A stretch of 64,000 nucleotides of DNA from Sistotremastrum niveocremeum HHB9708 (taxonomy: Eukaryota > Basidiomycota > Agaricomycetes > Sistotremastrales > Sistotremastraceae), in assembly GCA_001630475.1 (NCBI GenBank), contig KV419418.1, positions 284,193 through 348,192 on the forward strand. Direction: 5' to 3'. Under the pieces are notes generated by a model. The model saw only the letters and a list, made by a program, of their open reading frames with translations, had not been told where the DNA came from and did not search any database. Shown here one piece after another: positions 24,984-36,213 of this stretch (the stretch's first letter is position 1; the number at the start of each line of letters is the position of its first letter). The position numbers and the translations under genes are program-made.

Positions 24984-25585
24984 GAGGAGGAGATCTAGCC
25001 AATTGAATTGACGGATAGATCAAGTGCTGTTTATTCTGCGCAGGGCGAATTATAGGACGAGCGAAAGCCTGACTCGGACCGAGGAGTCCGACGGCTTGAG
25101 TGCGACGCCACGCTATCATTACGTAACTTCTCCCAGCATGACTCATCAGGTTGCCATTCTTTGCAGCTTGGCCGCCATTTCCTAAATTCAAGACTTCTTG
25201 TGAATTCAGGGGGTGCACATCAAACTTGTGTGCATGCACCGGACACATGCAAAGCATTACAAATCCTGACCTGCCTACACCCTATTGCGTATGTTGCTCA
25301 ACTCCTCTTCCGAGTCCACGATCCTTCGACTCTTCCGAGCCTTCGAGTCACAAGGATCCTCAGACACGGCCAGTCTCAGTCGATCTCATAAACCTTCCGA
25401 TCATCGCAAATAGTGCTTTTTTGTGTGTTTCCTCGAGTGCTGGCTCAAAGCATCATCTCGAACAAGTCTTCTCCGCTATTCAACTCGGCACGATTGTCTC
25501 ATGAATTTAATCACATACTGCTCGATATCTGTTATCGTGCCGAAGCCACTATATGTTATTCTATGATGAAATCGACCTCTCCAGG
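24984..25585. other. Intergenic, no gene seen
   Basis: Spacer downstream of NmrA copy 2. It holds several short overlapping frames on the plus strand with no domain or splice support. Confidence 0.5.
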
Positions 25586-26795
25586 TCAGAGTCTACCCTG
25601 CTCGTGAAGGTTCTTAATTTGATCCTCGACGCTCTTCCATTTCCACAGGGACTCTCCAGGATTAACGAGCTCATTGTGGTTATCGTTTTCGTAATTCATC
25701 AAGCCTGCACCCGGAATGTATCTGCGAACCCGCGGTCAGATACGACTGTCTATTGTCAGCAAACGAGCTCCAAACCTCATGTAAGCGATTAATCCAGGAC
25801 TGGCGATCATCTTCTCCTTCCATTCCGCAAGCTCGATACTTTCCAGTTTGATCTTCGTACCGGCGACTTTTTCGACCACAGCTGCTATATCCGCATAACT
25901 CACAACTGCTCCTGATATCCTAACATGATCTGGCACTGTAGAAGACGTCTTGGGGTCGATGGCTAATTGTGCGACTCGCGCAACAGATCGAGCAATATCT
26001 TGGATGCCCACATAATTAGCGCGAACGGTGGGCGGACCGACAGACGTATATGTGACGTGCTCTTGATCGAATCCTACTAGAGAGAAATTCAGTCTGAGCT
26101 AGCAGAAGACAGGAAACTCATACACAGTGGCTGTTGTTTCGTCCAGGAATATGAATATGAGTGAATCGAGCAATATAGCTTCACTTACCGCATATTGGGC
26201 GCCCACAATACTATCCTCGAGGAACAGCCCAACATATACAGCGACGACTTTCAGTTCGCCTCTCCCCAGCTCACGTGCAATCTCTTGATGATGCAATTTG
26301 GACTTCAGCATCGGAGCCTCGAAATTGATTTTTGCGTGATCACTTCAGATTCTGTCATCTAACAAGCGCTTGGATAATGTCAAGAGGACTTACACGCCGT
26401 ATTCGCTGGGAATATAGACTTTCACTTTATTCTTGACTAGGCTCCTGATGAGATTATCCTTGGTCTTATCGTCGATGTTCCCCAGAATATTGATGAAAAC
26501 GTCCACTCCATTCAAAGCTTGATCGACGCTTGCTTCATCCGAGGGATCAAATTGGGTTATGATTCCTCTTTCGCCCTCCTTCTTCAGGGCCTGGGCTTTC
26601 GGAGAAGAGACGTCCCGGGTCAGTATTCGGACGTGACTGAAAATCTGATCGTATGGGTGTTGTAGATGAGTCCGAGTGACCAAGGTGCCTAGATGATTGG
26701 CATAAACGTAAACTTGCAAGGTTGATTTGATACAGAAATGTGGAACCTAGATCGCCTGTAGCACCTGCTATGGCAATGGTGTATCTCTCAGCCAT
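25586..26795 (-). CDS. NmrA-like NAD(P)-binding oxidoreductase, copy 2
   Basis: Paralog of the gene at 23145-24374, same strand and similar exon plan. The N-terminus IAIAGATGDLG is split by an intron at the same glycine; then come VRILTRDVSSPKAQAL, GVDVFINILG and KVKVYIPSEYGV. The C-terminal exon reads RYIPGAGLMNYENDNHNELV and ends with HEQGRL and a stop at 25586. The central part resembles copy 1 (VAVYVGLFLED; GFDQEHVTYTSVG). The binding motif keeps the three spaced glycines, so it should still bind NAD(P). The middle exons were not fully resolved, and a hydrophobic insertion near 26150 may be intron. A TATAAGA box lies about 61 nt upstream of the start. Function beyond the family is unknown. 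Confidence 0.78.
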
Positions 26796-27454
26796 CGAGG
26801 GTCCGATAAGTCAAGGGGACGTATGTACCACCTTACATAGCCAATGCTGGATGTTCTTATAGAGCTATTCGCCGGTCTCAAGGATCCTAGGATCCAGTGT
26901 CTTTGAGTGCGGTACCTGCAGATTGTTCTCACACAACTCTCGTTCATGACTGGCCTTCAGATTCTCTCCGACTCGGATTGCTGTGAAGCAGCCCTTCTCG
27001 CCGTCCGTCGCCGTGGGTTTAAGGGTAGAGACGGTTGCAAGCCGGATTTGGACAACCTATAGCTAATTGAGAGGCGTCCTGTGCGTGAGAACCATGGTAC
27101 AATGCTCTCTTCTTTTGCCATGTACTACTAGTATGTCATATGCCCATAGCCACGGCCGAGCCTGCCAAGAAACCTGTAGCTAGAGATTCAAAGTTCCCTG
27201 CATGATAGCGGATACTGTGCAAATGTAGTCAATTCTCCGGTTTTTTCTGGTAAGAACTAGGGTTCAAGAAAAACAAAAAGGTGCTAGAGTAACCGTTACC
27301 TATCACAAGAGTCACAGACACAGGAGTATGCCTGGTGTCCGCTACGGTACTTACATATCTACACAACTATATACATAGACCAGGCCTAAAGTTACAGAAT
27401 AAAAGATACAATACTAATTGACGAATGAGATTGGGGATCCTAAGATTCCTAACC
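26796..27454. other. Intergenic, includes NmrA copy 2 promoter
   Basis: TATAAGA on the minus strand at 26856-26862 serves NmrA copy 2. The remainder, to the stop of the next minus-strand gene, shows no coding or repeat signal. Confidence 0.5.
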
Positions 27455-29061
27455 CTATTCAGTCTTTACCAGATCTTTCAAGCTGGCGACTTCCTCTATC
27501 CACGCATCTTTAGCTTTCCGATACTCTGTGTTGTCTTTCATCCGAACCACTTTTTGGCTCTGAGCCGCGAGTTGAGCCAATAATAAATTCTGATAGGTTG
27601 GGAAGGCCTTGAGACGTGAATATACCATCGGGATCTCGCTTCTGATACGTGTTTGAAGCAGTATCTCCAGGTCCGACCGTCTGGTCATCTTCTTCTCGTA
27701 GTGCCTCGTCAATTTAGAACCTATTGTGGCCACGGCAACTGTACCAGCAACCGCTCCGAGAGCGATCGGCCCTACAGCGGAAATAAATCCAAGGATTGGG
27801 GCTGCGATACACAGGATTTTGGCCAGAAACTCGAATGCTCTGTTGAGCCATCGAACGATGAAAAGCGCCAAGCTTTCTTGTTCACGATTTCGGCGAGATT
27901 GTTCAAGGGCCTCGATGCCACTCTGCAATGTTTGAACCTGTATCTCGATCTGTTTCATGTTCTCGTTCAAGATGATAGAGTGAGTAGAGATTTCCGATGT
28001 GAGCCGTTCGATCTCTTCGCATTTCGCGCGATCGTGATGATCGAGGATTCGGGGACATATGGAATTGGATGCGTGCGATAAAACGTCGACCATGACGGCC
28101 GCAAATGTAGAGCGACCTTGAATGATGTTTTCCAAGACCTCCCTGGCTCTGGTAGTCTCGTTCCGCAGAAGATCGACAGTCTTTACGACTTCCAAGGCTT
28201 CTATATTGGCGCTCTTTCGTGTTCTGAACGGAAGTATCAGTGACTGCATAGTTTTCATGGAGAATGACATACACCCTAATAACGCCATCCCACTCATCGA
28301 ATGTATTCTGCATGGCTTTCAAATCATCCATCATCTCTTGCGCTGCCTGAGTACCCTTCACATCAGGCGCAATATCCTCTGCTGCTAGCTGATAGTCATC
28401 GGCGTAGCGTGAGGCGTCGACGATCTTCCCTTCCGTCTTTCCGCTGGAGGCCGAGTAACGTGATCGGGCAGAAGATACGGATGACACTGAGGATGATCTA
28501 CTAGAGCTGGGCGAGGGAAGACCATCCCTTACATCAAGATGAGTCTGATTCGGATCCTCAGTCAAACCGATATGTAGGCGAACAAGTATTGCCAACCTTC
28601 GAATAGGGCTCGGGCTTCGGCTTCGCATTTCGGTCTCGACTCTGCCGTTCAGGTGCAGCGCGATCGGGTGCATTCGACTGTCCAAGGTCTGATTTGGTCC
28701 GGCGCAAATCATACTGCGACGTGGTGCCTGACCCCGACTTCTTTGCCTTTGACGTGTCAGGGCGCTTATTTTCCTTCGCTTGGGTTGAGGACTTTGGTAA
28801 AGATTGACGTGGTCGGGGAGGAGATAGAGGAGTCTGGAGACTGGCCTCACTATCGCTCGCACCACTCCAAGATGAGTAGGAATCAGTGGGTGAAGGAGGA
28901 TTAGATTCGGGCTGAAAGACGTCAAGCCCGGTCGTTTGTAGCAATAGGTTATTGGTTGAGTAAGCCTTTTGCGAGGTCTTCCAGTTGGGTTTTGAACCAT
29001 GACTGGGATGCAGGGAGACTTCACCAAAGTCGTCCTCGACGGAGATGCTGATGTTGGCCAT
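27455..29061 (-). CDS. Coiled-coil protein with hydrophobic hairpin, paralog B (unknown function)
   Basis: Exons 29061-28597, 28556-28273 (an alternative acceptor would start it at 28544) and 28223-27455 give 505 or 501 residues. The N-terminal ~230 residues are Ser/Pro/Lys-rich and disordered. Next comes EDIAPDVKGTQAAQEMMDDL...TFDEWD, clearly related to the block in paralog A, then 115 residues of helix. A hydrophobic hairpin (about residues 368-420; ILCIAAPILGFISAVGPIAL, then GAVAG) and a second helical segment end the protein. The last intron is phase 2 as in paralog A, and the last exon is 769 nt in both, encoding 255 residues. The most conserved element is the glycine/proline turn, GPIALG here and VPVALG in paralog A. 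Membrane association is inferred; there is no signal peptide. Confidence 0.72.
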
Positions 29062-30187
29062 GAGATACGGGAGTGAGGAGGAGGGAATGAGGAGGGGGCC
29101 TATAAAGCCCACCGACTCATTGTTAAGTAGCCGGACGGTAGAATAGCACAGCCGTCAGTGGACTGATATCCAAAGCCAATAGCGATCAATGAGTGCACCA
29201 GTCCCGGAGCACTTCTCACACATGCGCTATATCTTATCCGGTACGCGGTGCACACCTTGGATTAGCGCCGAAGGATATGCTGGGCCGCAGACGAAATTCT
29301 GCAATAACCCGAAGACTGACACCAGATATCCGCCCTGCCAGAGTGGCGTATATCGGTGCTACAGTGGCAGAGTGAGATATACGCAGAAGCTACATGAGAG
29401 ATTATGACTGACACCTTCTAGGAAGCCGCATCGCCTTCAGGATCATGCCGAGCCAGTCTCCGCCAGATCTTTGCACGAAAGAACCAAACGGGTGGTGGCG
29501 GGGTAGCAGAAGCTCCGTTGTGGTCGTTCCCAGATTCCCCGATACAGATAATATCGGGCAAAAAGGGCGAATGAGGTAGGAAGAATCTATATATGCCTCG
29601 TGTGATCTCATAGGGAAGATTTGTGCTATGACGAGAATGGGAGACTGTCGGCATGAAAGCTGACGATGGAGATGTTAGTGGATGAACCGGGTGTGTAGGT
29701 TCATCAGCGGTTTGACTCACCAAGGAAGCCGCAGCATCGCGATCTTTAAATTATCCTCGAATCAGAAATTCGCGTGTGCCCGACCAAAAGAGTGACTTCA
29801 AACAAAGAAACCTCTTGAAAATGGTTACCGGATTTCACATCACCTCCTTGTCTTTTGAAGCGCACTGTTACGGCCCAACTTGAACATCCGACTCGCAGAC
29901 AGTTCGAATTCATGGTCAAAAGGCCGGTTTATTCTGACCGGCAAGCCCGGTCATACTACCGGACCCACATGACCAGATTCATGGTAGACAAGCACTTTCG
30001 GGAGATGATTCATTTGAGCCGTAGAATCGTAGGCGCACTCAACGGCCAAGCAGAGCTGCAGCGCTGGCAACAAGGCTGGCACAAGCTGGCCGGCAGTACA
30101 TCTTCGCGGGTCGGAGTCTGAACTGTAGCCGTCGCGACGTCAGGCAGCCGGCTATGCTGATGAACACGCTCTTTCTCTCCACCAACC
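29062..30187. other. Intergenic, two unsupported short frames
   Basis: Frames at 29402-29723 (minus, 101 aa) and 29855-30121 (plus, 88 aa) show no domain, splice or promoter support. The second ends 66 nt before YKT6 and is Arg-rich. Otherwise this is the divergent promoter region of hairpin paralog B and YKT6. Confidence 0.4.
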
Positions 30188-30964
30188 ATGAAGATATTCT
30201 CTGTTTCTGTTCTCGTTGCGCCTCCCGGATCTTCAGCTACGCTATTGTCTAATGCCTCTGACTTGTCGTCGTTTTCGTTTTATCAGAAGGGATCAGTGGG
30301 AGAGTTTATGACCTTCTTATCGAAGACTGTTGCCGAACGAACATCACAAGGGCAACGACAGAGCGTTCAGGAGAATAACTATGTGGCACACGTTTATAAC
30401 AGAGGAGGCAAAGAAAGGCTTGCTGGTGAGCTTGAATGCAGAATCAAAGCCCAACTTGAACTGACATGCCTTTCTGCGAAGCCGTCGTCATCACGGATCA
30501 AGAATATCCTGTTCGACCAGCATTCTCATTGCTTACGAAAATCCTCGATGAATTCACCGCTACCGTTTCACAAACACAATACGATCCTAATCCGCCTTCA
30601 TCGACCTCTGCTATCCAATTCCCCATGATCACGACATATCTCCAGAAATATCAAGACCCCCGCCAAGCTGATACAATCATGAGGGTACAGCAAGAGTTAG
30701 ACGAGACCAAGATCGTGCTGGTACGTTGTCGCCAGTCATCAGTCCACTTCACTCGATCGCTCACATGGTCCAAAGCACAAAACCATCGAAACGGTCCTTC
30801 AACGAGGAGAGAAGCTAGATAATCTAGTAGAGCGATCGACGGCGCTCAGCGCTCAGAGCAAGATGTTTTACAAGACGGCGAAGAAGGCAAGTTTCCTCAG
30901 CGATTCCTTGATTTCGTGACTGACCGATTTACCGCAGCAAAACTCATGCTGCGTGGTTATGTAA
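30188..30964 (+). CDS. YKT6: Ykt6-type prenylated R-SNARE
   Basis: Exons 30188-30425, 30482-30720, 30776-30886 and 30938-30964 give 204 residues, close to yeast Ykt6 (200). The N-terminal longin domain (about 1-125) includes [14 protein letters not shown] and [20 protein letters not shown]. The SNARE helix follows ([35 protein letters not shown]) with the central Arg in ...LQRGEKLD. The C-terminus NSCCVVM is a double-cysteine CAAX box for farnesylation and palmitoylation. Ykt6 works in ER-Golgi, endosomal and vacuolar fusion and in autophagy. The last intron (30887-30937) begins with GC rather than GT (AAG/GCAAGT), and the final exon holds only nine codons including the stop. Confidence 0.95.
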
Positions 30965-31382
30965 TACATCGGATCCTTTTTTCAGTCGATACCCTCACGC
31001 TCTCTTGGCTAATACGGATCCCTGTGTACATCAGATGTAATATGCGTTTGGTCTCTTGCTTACGAGCAATTCTCGTTAAAGGGATTGATGACTGCCTGCG
31101 CTGCTGCCCCTCTATGATACTCCCCCAAGCGGCCCACTATCCGGGCGTTTCAATAAAGCAGTCCACAACTTTCGACCCAAGGATTCTACAATAAAGTCAC
31201 AAGAATATTAACCAAGAAAAACTTCAAACTAATCCGGACATGAACAGAGAAACCGAGGCAGACAATCTGGTACGAAAGATATGAAAGCTGGATTTTGAGT
31301 CGCCTTCCGCGGCTGCCAGTGAAGCATGACATCCGCTTGGAAATCACAGACCACTATGCCAATCTCTGTTTGCTCGATTTTA
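30965..31382. other. Intergenic, convergent 3' region
   Basis: Spacer between the 3' ends of YKT6 and the GMC oxidoreductase. No gene seen. Confidence 0.6.
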
Positions 31383-33564
31383 TTAGTCCCGAATATAAGG
31401 AGGCCTGGTGATGTACACCTCGTGCCCTGGGCTTGCAGTTAAAACGTCATAGTACCTCGGTTTCCCAGCTTCATAGACGAAAACAACTTCGTGGTTCAAC
31501 CGAATGAGCGAGGGGATCAGACCTCCGGGAGGTAGCCGATGCTTCTGAGGAAGTTCAGCACTTGCTCTGGCGAATAATGTCAGACCCATGATCTCAAAAT
31601 AGGAAAATCAAAGCGAGCCCACCTGCTTTGGTCTGTTACCACAATTTCCACTGTCACAGTGGTAAGATTATGAATATTAATTGAACCGCTTTGGATCGAC
31701 TGTCGTTTCATGAGATGATCAGACAGACGCAAAGCCAGTGCGGCGAGAGTCAACGTAGGATTCGCAGCGGGAGCAAAGGGAAATATCGATAAATCGCAAA
31801 CGTAAACTCCATCGTATCCATATTTGAGTTTCAGATCGGTGTCAATCAATGCCTTTTTATCGTCATGATTTCCAAATGGGATACTGCCGAGCTCGTGACC
31901 TACAGCTCCTAGAGGTAGACGAAGTAGATCGTGGGCGTCGAGGGCGATAGGGTCCAGCGGAGTGTACTGAATAGTGGCGCTACCGGAGGACGTCGAATCG
32001 GTGGGCGTTTCGGAAATAAATTGAACACCAAGAGTGTCCGTGATGGTTCGCATGGTGTCCTCCACGATTTTCACCATGTCTTGCCTCCGGAGCTTGTCCC
32101 TTTCCTCTTTCTCTTTGTCAGAAGCGTTCGAGCTGATATTAACCTGGGGATTTTCCGCGTCGTCGAGAGACATACTGTTGCCCGTCTGGAGATCAGAGCG
32201 GAACATGAAGACCATGATGAATTGTGGGTGAGAGTCGTCTTTGACATGTCCCCTTGGGAGGAAAGAGGACGCGTCCAAAGATATGTTCGCGAGAGCGATG
32301 TCTTTCGTGGAAGGAAGGCGAACATAGGTCTGTAGCTTCATCGCACCAACCTTCGCCCTATCCTCCGGATTTCTCCAAACGAACGATTTTGACATATGGT
32401 AAATTTCATGATCGGTAATATGCCCAAAGTGATCGCCGAAGTCGTCCCCATATGTTTTTGGTTGCTTATCCTTCGCACTGCGTAGAAGGATTGCAGCACT
32501 GTTGACACTGCCTGCCGAGAGAACGACCTTCTTGCATTTTATTTCGTGACTTTTCCCAGCGGCATCGGTAACAACGACGGCTTCGACGGGCGACGGGGTT
32601 GAGGAAGAGACCTCGGGAAGTAGATGCTGGACCGTGGTATTGAGCAAGATTTTGAAGGGCCCCTTCGCTTCTGGGTCGTTCATGGCAAGCTCAAGAAGCT
32701 TGTCCACCGTGCTATATGCCCCCTCCGCGAAATCATAGTTATGCTCATCTTTGAATTCGGAAGCGATGCGCCCCCATTGCCAGTTCATATTCGCCACTTT
32801 GGACATATTCAAACGGTCCATGAGAAGTTGATGGATCCCGCGAGTGTCGGGATAAGAGAGATGCATGAGCTTCTCCGCTTTCTCGTAGTAGGGATGAAGA
32901 AGATCGGTTGCGATAGCTTTCGGAAAGTGCTCCAGACTGCTATCGTGAATTCTAGGCAGCTCATGGTCAGCAAGCCACCCTCAAAAAATGAAGCGAGAGG
33001 AAACCTTGGGATAAACAGACCCCAGACCTTGTCGATACTCTGTGTGAGTGCGCGAAGCACAGGAATCTAATTTATCGCTGAACTTACAGGGCTGCGACCA
33101 CCGAGACAATAAAGAGGGCCTCCCCTCCAGTCCGTTCCGGACTTCTCGGTTAACTCCGTCAAGTCATTGATCTTGAAGACGGACTTGAACCGGTTATAGA
33201 AAGCGTTATTATGCTGGCCGTAACCGCCACGCTTAGTTGGCCGAGCCGCATTCAAGCAATGAGAGTGAAACAGGAGGCCCCCTCTCTCAATGAGCAAAAT
33301 CCTTGGTGCCTCCCCGTCCTTTTTGTTTTTGCTGTTCCACATGATTGTTTCCTGAAGGGCCGCAGCAACGACTCCACCGCCAATGCCACTTCCAATGATG
33401 ACGATGTCGAATGGCTTGGCCGCAGATTCCTTAGATGCTTTGTCGGCGGTGTAGGTGAAGTAGGCCTCCTCAAAGCTGGACGGAGGAGGGGACGGAACCG
33501 ATTTGTCTGCCACTTGGGCTGCCCGGTTTCCAGATTCATGGCTAACGATGATCGTGTCAGTCAC
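31383..33564 (-). CDS. GMC-type FAD-dependent oxidoreductase
   Basis: Exons 33564-33088, 33039-33005, 32951-31623 and 31566-31383 stay in phase for 674 residues. The FAD-binding motif FDIVIIGSGIGGGVVAAAL is near residue 50, with a following ILLIERGG. The second exon (35 nt) carries DKVWGLFIPR. The C-terminal GMC domain has GHELGSIPFG and DLSIFPFAPAANPTLTLAAL, suggesting a His-Asn catalytic pair as in several GMC oxidases, rather than His-His. There is no signal peptide, so the protein is probably intracellular; this argues against a lignocellulose role. The substrate is unknown (alcohol, sugar or sterol). After the catalytic domain a 60-residue tail follows in the last exon. Confidence 0.85.
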
Positions 33565-34932
33565 AAGTCAAACAGACGATGCAGATGCGATGGATGTCTC
33601 AACTTGTCCGAGTTTGATGAGCTCATATTCTAACACCGTCCCCCAGAGCGAGGGGGGGAAAGCAGGGAGTCAGCAGAATAGGTGCATGGAGGACTGGCAG
33701 AACTCATCGATTATAGGCCCGTACGGATTGAATGACGGTGGTTCCATCCAATCTTGTGCCATTTCAGATGAGAGATGGGGTGATCAGGGGTATACATCAA
33801 AGGACGGAATCTGTTGACCCCCGGTTGACTCTTTGGTGTGCCTACTGCGCAGAGCGCCAGTTATGGTTGATTAACTCTTGATGCTTCTGTTCCAAACATC
33901 GAAAGCAGCCCGCGGCAAACAAATGTGAGCCCGTGAGGCGTGAGCCAATTTCGATCAATGGTATCGCATCTTGTAGGAGGACTGAATAGCTCTCATACCC
34001 ATAAAAGATGACTCTCAGGTCGAAATCCGCTTTCGTCATCAGACAGAGATAGCAGCGCAGCGCGAAGAAGACAGAAACAAAGATCGTATAATGAATGGAG
34101 AAACAGCATGATATCTTTACAGCCCCGCCGTGAGCCGGATGAAATAGAGGGTTCACCAAGATTGGGCTCTGTTGCTCTGATTTTGGGCTGGAGGGTGGGA
34201 GACAAACACAACAGTCTCGGAATTTACCGCGCTATTCTTCGGATCGATAAGCAGAATCGGTTGTGCCACAGCGCGCTTCAGCTCAATCAGCTCAAATCTC
34301 AGCTGAGGTCAGGCAAAGTCAGTTCTCGGACTGACGCGTCTACCAGTATACAGGACGTGACATATTGGCATCGAGGTGATATGTCTTACTTCCGTACGCC
34401 TTGATTACCTGTGTGGAGAAATGCAAACGAAGTTACCGGTAATGCGATTCGTCTCCATCACAAAGTCGGACACTCTGAGTCATTTGAGCTCAGGCACTAC
34501 AGTCCAGACTGTCTGAGGATAAGGCTAAGGCTTCATGAGCTACAAACCAGGGGAGACCGGGCCTCTTTGAAACCGATGAACAGTGGAGAAAACTGATCAG
34601 TTGAACGGTTGGTAAATGGCGATGCGCTAATTCCCCTTGCGGGATGAATCAGGAGATCCCATCGGTAGTCGAAAATAGAAGCCATTTTTTAATTGAACGC
34701 ATCCAGCGCATTTTGAGACCGTGAACTCAGCGTCAACGTCTTGGTCCACATCGTGGATCAACTTGGAAGTCGTCGGATTTGCGGATCACCGGAAGTACTC
34801 GGTCGCGGGCTTATCGCAGTTTTATTGACATCCCGCCCGGTGATAGCATTTTTGGTCCGTTCCAGTCAAATCACACGAGCCAGGGCAAGGAATTTTCGTG
34901 TTCCCCCATTCGCAGAGTGCTCATTCTGAACC
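33565..34932. other. Intergenic, 1.4 kb, no gene seen
   Basis: Divergent region between the GMC oxidoreductase and SNO1. It holds many short frames on both strands and no supported coding, RNA or repeat element. Confidence 0.5.
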
Positions 34933-35857
34933 ATGTCCGGAGGCACAGCGACGACCCAGACAGTCGTTGTAGGAGTTCTAGGTCATTTTTCACAGTCATT
35001 TTCTATGAGATGATCTCACTCACAGGCTAGGATCGACCTGGATATAGCCCTGCAAGGTGCTTTCCAGGAACACTTCGTTATCTTATCGAAGATATCTGGA
35101 ATCTCGTCATCTTCCTCCGCGACGTCCTCTAGAACTTCCTCTGTTTCGTCCGCGACTCCTCAGGAGTCGTCGGTTCAGACTAAGACGAAAGTGAAGCCTT
35201 TGCTCGTGAAGACGGTGCAAGACCTGGCAGCCTGTGATGCCTTGATCATTCCTGGCGGAGAATCAACGACCATCGCCTTATTGGCTCGCCTATCTGGTCT
35301 TCTCGAACCTCTGCGCGAGTTCGTCAAATCCGGAAAGCCAGTTTGGGGAACTTGTGCTGGGGCAATTCTTCTCTCAGAGGAGGTCCGTGGCACGAAGAAA
35401 GGAGGGCAGGAAACACTAGGTGGAGTTGGTATTGTAGTTGAGAGGAATGGATGGGGTTCACAGGTGTGTTCTTCCCAGTCGACGACGAGATGAAAGTAAA
35501 TAAACATTGTTTCAGGTCGAATCGTTCGAAGCCTCTCTGGAAGTCGATGGCCTTCGAGATCCAAACCGCCCTTTCCTGGGAGTCTTCATTCGCTCTCCCC
35601 TGATTGTATCCATCCTTCCACCGCCTCTCCCTCCCGCCCCCGCCATTCAGGTCCTGGCACGTCTTACTGCCGACCATCTCCCCATATCGGATGACCCCAA
35701 CATCGTGAATGACGATGATCCCACGGATCCCAGAGATGATCGAACAGTCGTTGCTCTTCGACAAGGAAGGGTCCTCATAACCACCTTTCACCCAGAGCTG
35801 ACCAAGGATGATCGATTCCACGAGTATTTCATAAAGCAGTGTATTTTGGCAAAATAG
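34933..35857 (+). CDS. SNO1: Pyridoxal 5'-phosphate synthase glutaminase subunit (Sno1/Pdx2/PdxT)
   Basis: Exons 34933-34981, 35048-35463 and 35516-35857 give 268 residues. It supplies ammonia from glutamine to the Snz1/Pdx1 synthase for vitamin B6 synthesis. Visible are [15 protein letters not shown] (N-terminal strand, split by intron 1), [14 protein letters not shown] (oxyanion and synthase contact), the nucleophile Cys near residue 117 in [25 protein letters not shown], and the His-Glu pair near 247 in TFHPEL. The protein is longer than bacterial PdxT (about 190). A Ser/Thr-rich insert (residues about 30-65), a Pro-rich loop ([18 protein letters not shown]) and an acidic loop account for the difference. 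No SNZ partner is in the window. Confidence 0.93.
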
Positions 35858-36213
35858 AAATGTATCGTATGTAAATCCCATGGTTTGGAACCAAAGTTGA
35901 GCCGCTGAGCCCAGCGCTGGAGTCCTTTATTTGAGGCAAGTCTTGCTTGGAGTTGCTGCCCGCTGTTGCCGAAGAAAATGATTTGCATCCGGGACCCGAT
36001 TCTTTCGTATCAGAGTGCCGCGACGCGACGTCGACCTGGAGACACTCTTTCACTGCTGCAAAGCTAGCTATCACTAGTGCGCACGACGGCATGGATTGTA
36101 CGCTGTTGATCGCATACCATTAGTGGTGAGAATATTGCGACTCTCAATCTCCTATCGCCCGGCTCACCTAGGTTTCATAGTACACGAACCACCCCGAGGA
36201 CTCGCATCGCAGA
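35858..36213. other. Intergenic, no gene seen
   Basis: Short spacer before the decayed F-box copy. Nothing supported. Confidence 0.5.

Noticed and set aside
29855-30121. Arg-rich 88-codon frame just upstream of YKT6
   Set aside because: No homology pattern recognised; it ends 66 nt before YKT6 and likely overlaps its promoter.
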